From the NCBI RefSeq assembly GCF_010448835.1, contig NZ_CP048409.1, positions 3,885,501 through 3,949,500 on the forward strand: a stretch of 64,000 bases of DNA. The letters are read 5' to 3'. The notes beneath the pieces were generated by a model. The model was not told the DNA's origin. It did no database searches and saw only the letters and a list, made by a program, of their open reading frames with translations. How positions within the stretch are numbered: the stretch's first letter is position 1; the number at the start of each line of letters is the position of its first letter. This stretch comes from Draconibacterium halophilum (lineage in GTDB: Bacteria > Bacteroidota > Bacteroidia > Bacteroidales > Prolixibacteraceae). This document shows, piece by piece, positions 61,376 to 64,000 of the stretch. The position numbers and the translations under genes were made by a program.

Positions 61376-61668
61376 TTTCTCCGGCCAAATTCAAAACGGT
61401 TGTTCACCCGGTTTTCAGCCATCATTTTCTGAATTTCTTCACTGTCATAGAAGATAACACCGCCAATTTTAGTAAAGGCCAGTGTGCCGTTAACACGCAT
61501 GTTCTGAAGTGTACCCGGTGAGATATTAAGCAGCTTTCTTACCTCGTAGGATTTTAACCATTTTTTGGTTGGTTGCCCGTGATGGGCGGCGAAGAGTTGT
61601 TTGATTTCTTTGAGTAATTCAAGTTTGAATTCCCGAAGATCGTCGGTGGTTACAATTTCTGTTGGCAT
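61372..61668 (-). CDS. Excisionase-type helix-turn-helix protein
   Basis: 98-aa DNA-binding protein of the MerR/excisionase HTH_17 family. The core is WLKSYEVRKLLNISPGTLQN followed by MRVNGTLAFTKIGGVIFYDS and EEIQKMMAENRV, the classical layout for Bacteroidota mobile-element HTH proteins (Xis-like). The N-terminus (about 1-35) is acidic and helical. It starts 50 bp downstream of the operator-like element copy 2 and overlaps the winged-helix gene by 4 bp. It is a good candidate for a regulator of excision and of the paired elements. Confidence 0.88.
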   Translation of the reverse strand: MPTEIVTTDDLREFKLELLKEIKQLFAAHHGQPTKKWLKSYEVRKLLNISPGTLQNMRVNGTLAFTKIGGVIFYDSEEIQKMMAENRVNNRFEFGRRK

Positions 61669-61717
61669 AACGTTTTGTTTTAAATGTTACAAATTGAGTT
61701 TTGCCAAAATTGTAGAG

Positions 61718-61757
61718 TCCAATTGGATTTTATTCCCCATGAACACCCTACTGGGGT
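61718..61757 (-). promoter_or_regulatory. Paired palindromic operator-like element, copy 2
   Basis: Palindrome TCCAATTGGA (61718-61727) followed at almost the same spacing as in copy 1 by CCCC...CTGGGGT (to 61757). From the end of CAATTG to the end of CTGGGGT is 31 bp in copy 1 and 32 bp here. It lies upstream of the excisionase-type gene. Confidence 0.6.
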
Positions 61758-61824
61758 ATTACGCACTATAAACAATAAGCTATTAAGACCCTGAATAACA
61801 CGACAATAAAAAAGCCAAAAAATA

Positions 61825-62085
61825 TTATATTTTTTGACTTTTATAAAACTCTGCTGATATTTTCCGTGCCTGTTTAATTTTTTTTGCCAGACACTTACGA
61901 TGAAATTCACGAAGTTCATCCAGTTTTTCTTCAGGAAGTTCTTCAACCAGGTTCATTTGTTTTATCTCGTCGTCGATTTGCCAGTATTCCACAAAGGGAC
62001 AATCCGGCACAGCTTCGCCTAGCGGGCATTTTATTATGGGCACAAGTAAATCTGCATACTTTATGCTTCGTTCCGAAAAAGTCAT
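61825..62085 (-). CDS. Small hypothetical protein
   Basis: 86-aa protein with a start MTFSERSIKYADLLVPIIKC, two Cys in CPLGEAVPDCPF, and a charged helical C-terminal half with LPEEKLDELREFHRKCLAKK. The CPxG...CPF spacing with a later Cys could bind metal, but no family is recognised. It is upstream of copy 2 of the operator-like element on the same strand. Small proteins with a CPL...DCPF-type stretch also occur at 63742-63939. Confidence 0.6.
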   Translation of the reverse strand: MTFSERSIKYADLLVPIIKCPLGEAVPDCPFVEYWQIDDEIKQMNLVEELPEEKLDELREFHRKCLAKKIKQARKISAEFYKSQKI

Positions 62086-62420
62086 GTGTTAATATTTTGG
62101 TTACTGTCCTGTCCCTAAAACAGTAAATTTAAAAAGTAGCGTGGGACAGATACATTATCTGCAAGAGGGGCATCGCCAAACGCCCACACAACACACAAGT
62201 ACGCCCCACGCAAATCGTGGGCGTCATACTCATATTCCTGTTGTGTAAAAAAATTGGCGATTTTCTCTTGCAAGAATAAAAGCTAACGCTCTAATATTTT
62301 TATATCACTCACCATTTCCCTTTTGGTGAGAAGATCTTCTATTTTCTACTACAAAGTTAATTCAATTTAAACTCATTTCCTGTTTCATTTTAATGTTTCT
62401 ATCTAAATATTCATTCACAC
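62086..62420. other. Gap containing a large inverted repeat
   Basis: 335 bp with no gene. It is dominated by the three-block inverted repeat at 62160-62272 (listed separately). Near 62308-62330 a CTCACC / GGTGAG hairpin may end RteC transcription on the minus strand, but its T-run is weak. Confidence 0.5.
62160..62272. repeat. Three-block inverted repeat enclosing a hairpin
   Basis: The left arm has TGCAAGAG (62160-62167), ATCGCCAA (62172-62179) and ACACAACA (62186-62193). The right arm has their exact complements in mirrored order at 62239-62246, 62254-62261 and 62265-62272, with almost equal spacers (4/3 and 6/7). At the centre is a GC-rich hairpin, ACGCCCcACG (62200-62209) with CGTGGGCGT (62215-62223). 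It could be a recombination, transfer or replication site; it is not a known transposon end. Confidence 0.65.
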
Positions 62421-63290
62421 TTATTCATCCATATCATCCATTCGCTTTTGTAAGACTTCGATTAAGTGTTTCAGAAAACTAACCTGCTCGCTTCTTCCAC
62501 GCATTTCTTTAAAGGTGCCATAAATATCCCTAAACTTGATATTGAACATTTTTTCGAAGACGCGGGCAATTTCAATTCGGCTGGCTTTCCCATTATTAAT
62601 AGCCTTAGCCAGGAAAAGTGAATACACTATTTCCAAAGCATCAATATTCGGATTAGTCCAGTATAAATTACTGACAAACTCTGTATTCCCTTTCAGTTTT
62701 CTGATTTCATTTCCGATGTATTTTTTGAGTTGATCGTTAGCCATTATTCTGGCTAGGGTTTTATCGTATCCTGTACAGAAATTTGGATCAATGTGACATG
62801 AAATATTATCCTCATGAATCCGTGAATCCAGGTTTCCCCTTAAAAAATAAATATGATCTAAATCTGTTTTATTTCTCTTATAATATTGGTAAAGTTCTCT
62901 ATTATTTCTTTGATAAGTACAGATCTTTTGAATTTCGTTCTGGAAATACTTTAGTTGAATCTTTTTTCCTCCCTCCGGTCTGTGTGACTCTATATTAAAT
63001 ACTTCAGTATAAAAAATAAATTTACTATCTACTTTCGGCTTCACATGCTTAAAAAAATAGATTTCTTCCTCCTTCTTACTGAATCCGTCGTTTTGTACAG
63101 ACACTCTTAATTTTGACATTACATTATAACACAGACCGATGGCTTTTTCGGTTAACTCCACAAAATCCTGGGTTTGTACTTTTAACCGGGATAAGGTTTC
63201 TTCCAGAACTCTAATTGTTTCTTGATACGATTGATGATTCATGGCTTTATGCATTTCTCTGAACAGTTCTTTGAAGCTTTGTCTATACAA
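62421..63290 (-). CDS. rteC: RteC family protein (excision regulator)
   Basis: 289-aa protein matching RteC of Bacteroides conjugative transposons, the transcription regulator that switches on excision genes. Family segments are EEIYFFKHVKPKVDSKFIFY, the middle TDLDHIYFLRGNLDSRIHED, and KNYIG-like DQLKKYIGNEIRKLK, with a winged-helix-like C-terminus (YSLFLAKAINNGKASRIEIA followed by RVFEKMFNIKFRDIYGTF). In CTnDOT, RteC is under RteA/RteB control; neither gene is in the window. Its presence strongly supports an integrative conjugative element. Confidence 0.88.
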   Translation of the reverse strand: MYRQSFKELFREMHKAMNHQSYQETIRVLEETLSRLKVQTQDFVELTEKAIGLCYNVMSKLRVSVQNDGFSKKEEEIYFFKHVKPKVDSKFIFYTEVFNIESHRPEGGKKIQLKYFQNEIQKICTYQRNNRELYQYYKRNKTDLDHIYFLRGNLDSRIHEDNISCHIDPNFCTGYDKTLARIMANDQLKKYIGNEIRKLKGNTEFVSNLYWTNPNIDALEIVYSLFLAKAINNGKASRIEIARVFEKMFNIKFRDIYGTFKEMRGRSEQVSFLKHLIEVLQKRMDDMDE

Positions 63291-63741
63291 CTGAACAGAA
63301 CGGGGTGAAACGAGTTATATCTTCATATTTCGATTTTCAGAATTAAACTATTTGAAATTCTGGGAACACTATGTGCCCCCAGAAAACAAATTACAATACT
63401 GTAACCTGAACATTAATACCAATTCAAATCAACTATGTGCTGTATATTTAATATTGAGAATTTAGTATTTTCATATTTATTATTATTGGATCTAAATATT
63501 TTAACAATACTCCAGACAACTGTTTAAAATATCCCGGGAGCGAATAAACTCCCGGGATTTCTCCTTCAAAATGAAAGAGAGACCTAACTAAACAAACTAA
63601 ACTATGTGATAAAAACTACCATCACAATTACCTTTTCTTCGTTAGTAAATTTCAGTCATTAAATATTCTCATAATGATATAAACTTAAAGCTCACTCCCA
63701 TTCACACATCACAGAATCTGTCATTATGCATTTTCGTCTAA
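63291..63741. other. AT-rich gap downstream of the small 65-aa gene
   Basis: 450 bp with no supported gene. It contains a strong hairpin at 63531-63558 (listed separately). The sequence just upstream of rteC (63291-63480) should hold its promoter; no clear -7 element was found. Confidence 0.45.
63531..63558. terminator. GC-rich hairpin, probable terminator
   Basis: Perfect 10-bp stem ATCCCGGGAG (63531-63540) and CTCCCGGGAT (63549-63558), 8-nt loop. Short T- or A-rich runs flank it on both sides, so it may serve either strand. Confidence 0.6.
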
Positions 63742-63939
63742 TCATCTTTCTGGCAAACAGTCTTTTGTACATAGCACATGATAATTTAAGATAGCTCCTA
63801 TTTTGTCTTCATTGAGTTTATTAATCCATATTATTTTTTCTTCGAATGATAAATGATCAATTTCAAATAAGGGACAATTTTTGTTTCTATTTCTTTTGGG
63901 GCATTCATATGCAATACCATACAAGTAGGCCTTTATCAC
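63742..63939 (-). CDS. Small conserved Cys-containing protein
   Basis: 65-aa protein: MIKAYLYGIAYECPKRNRNK, then NCPLFEIDHLSFEEKIIWIN and a C-terminal HVLCTKDCLPER. Four Cys in the pattern CP...NCPL...C..DC suggest metal binding or a redox role. Short proteins of this type are common next to Bacteroidota mobile-element genes, from memory of the pattern and not from a search. It is the last gene in the window; its function is unknown. Confidence 0.6.
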   Translation of the reverse strand: MIKAYLYGIAYECPKRNRNKNCPLFEIDHLSFEEKIIWINKLNEDKIGAILNYHVLCTKDCLPER

Positions 63940-64000
63940 TTTTATCTATAGTTTCCTATCGGTGTAATTTTAAATTTAAACTCATAATCTTGATAAGGTA

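Noticed and set aside
61680..61946. 88-codon frame on the minus strand
   Set aside because: It covers the second operator-like element and part of another gene; not protein-like.
62160..62272. Integron attC site
   Set aside because: The symmetric structure was considered, but the conserved RYYYAAC/GTTRRRY ends and an integron integrase are absent.
62421..63290. Tetracycline-resistance linkage because of RteC
   Set aside because: No tetQ, rteA or rteB is in the window; RteC-like genes occur on many elements without resistance genes.

Overview
The window looks like a Bacteroidota chromosome, most likely Bacteroidales/Marinilabiliales. The evidence is the AT-rich composition, TAnnTTTG-type -7 promoter elements, a Bacteroidota/Chlamydia-style V-ATPase operon with a DUF2764 gene, a Tra conjugation operon of the Bacteroides type, and an RteC excision regulator. 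The order-level placement is inference. No rRNA, tRNA, CRISPR array or insertion sequence was recognised.

Positions 1-30540 are chromosomal housekeeping and stress genes. In order they are: a transaldolase-like tail, gnd and zwf (oxidative pentose phosphate pathway); a CPA2 cation/proton antiporter; an encapsulated ferritin plus encapsulin shell pair followed by OsmC and STAS-like genes; two universal stress proteins; a seven-gene V-type ATPase operon (A, B, E, DUF2764, D, I, K) whose K subunit carries the residues of a sodium site; a two-component pair; a pyruvate dehydrogenase complex (E1, E2, E3); another universal stress protein; a short-chain dehydrogenase; an OmpA-family protein and rlmD.

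From about 30.6 kb the sequence changes character. The 30541-31304 gap holds a candidate structured RNA on the plus strand and two hairpin terminators. From 31305 to the right edge everything fits an integrative conjugative element. It contains a HigBA-type toxin-antitoxin pair, an ArdC-like antirestriction protein, a long AT-rich defence cargo (33715-45446, plus strand), a relaxase and MobC with an oriT-like structured region, a coupling protein, a TraN-to-TraE transfer operon, a GNAT acetyltransferase, a replication/DnaC-like module, an excisionase-type HTH protein and RteC. No integrase lies in the window, so the element probably continues to the right.

The most interesting part is the cargo. 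It contains DNA phosphorothioation genes dndC, dndD and dndE, then a phospholipase-D/SF2-helicase restriction protein, a 71-aa protein, a Rad50-like ATPase with a CxxC hook (split by a one-base frame break), a 170-aa protein, a four-helix membrane protein, dndB and an Mrr-type endonuclease. DndF/G/H are absent, so sulfur modification is paired with a different and only partly described restriction/effector set. Other points of interest are two matching palindromic operator-like elements upstream of element operons, a 113-bp three-block inverted repeat, an oriT-like nest of hairpins, and two A-run frame breaks that both need one extra A.
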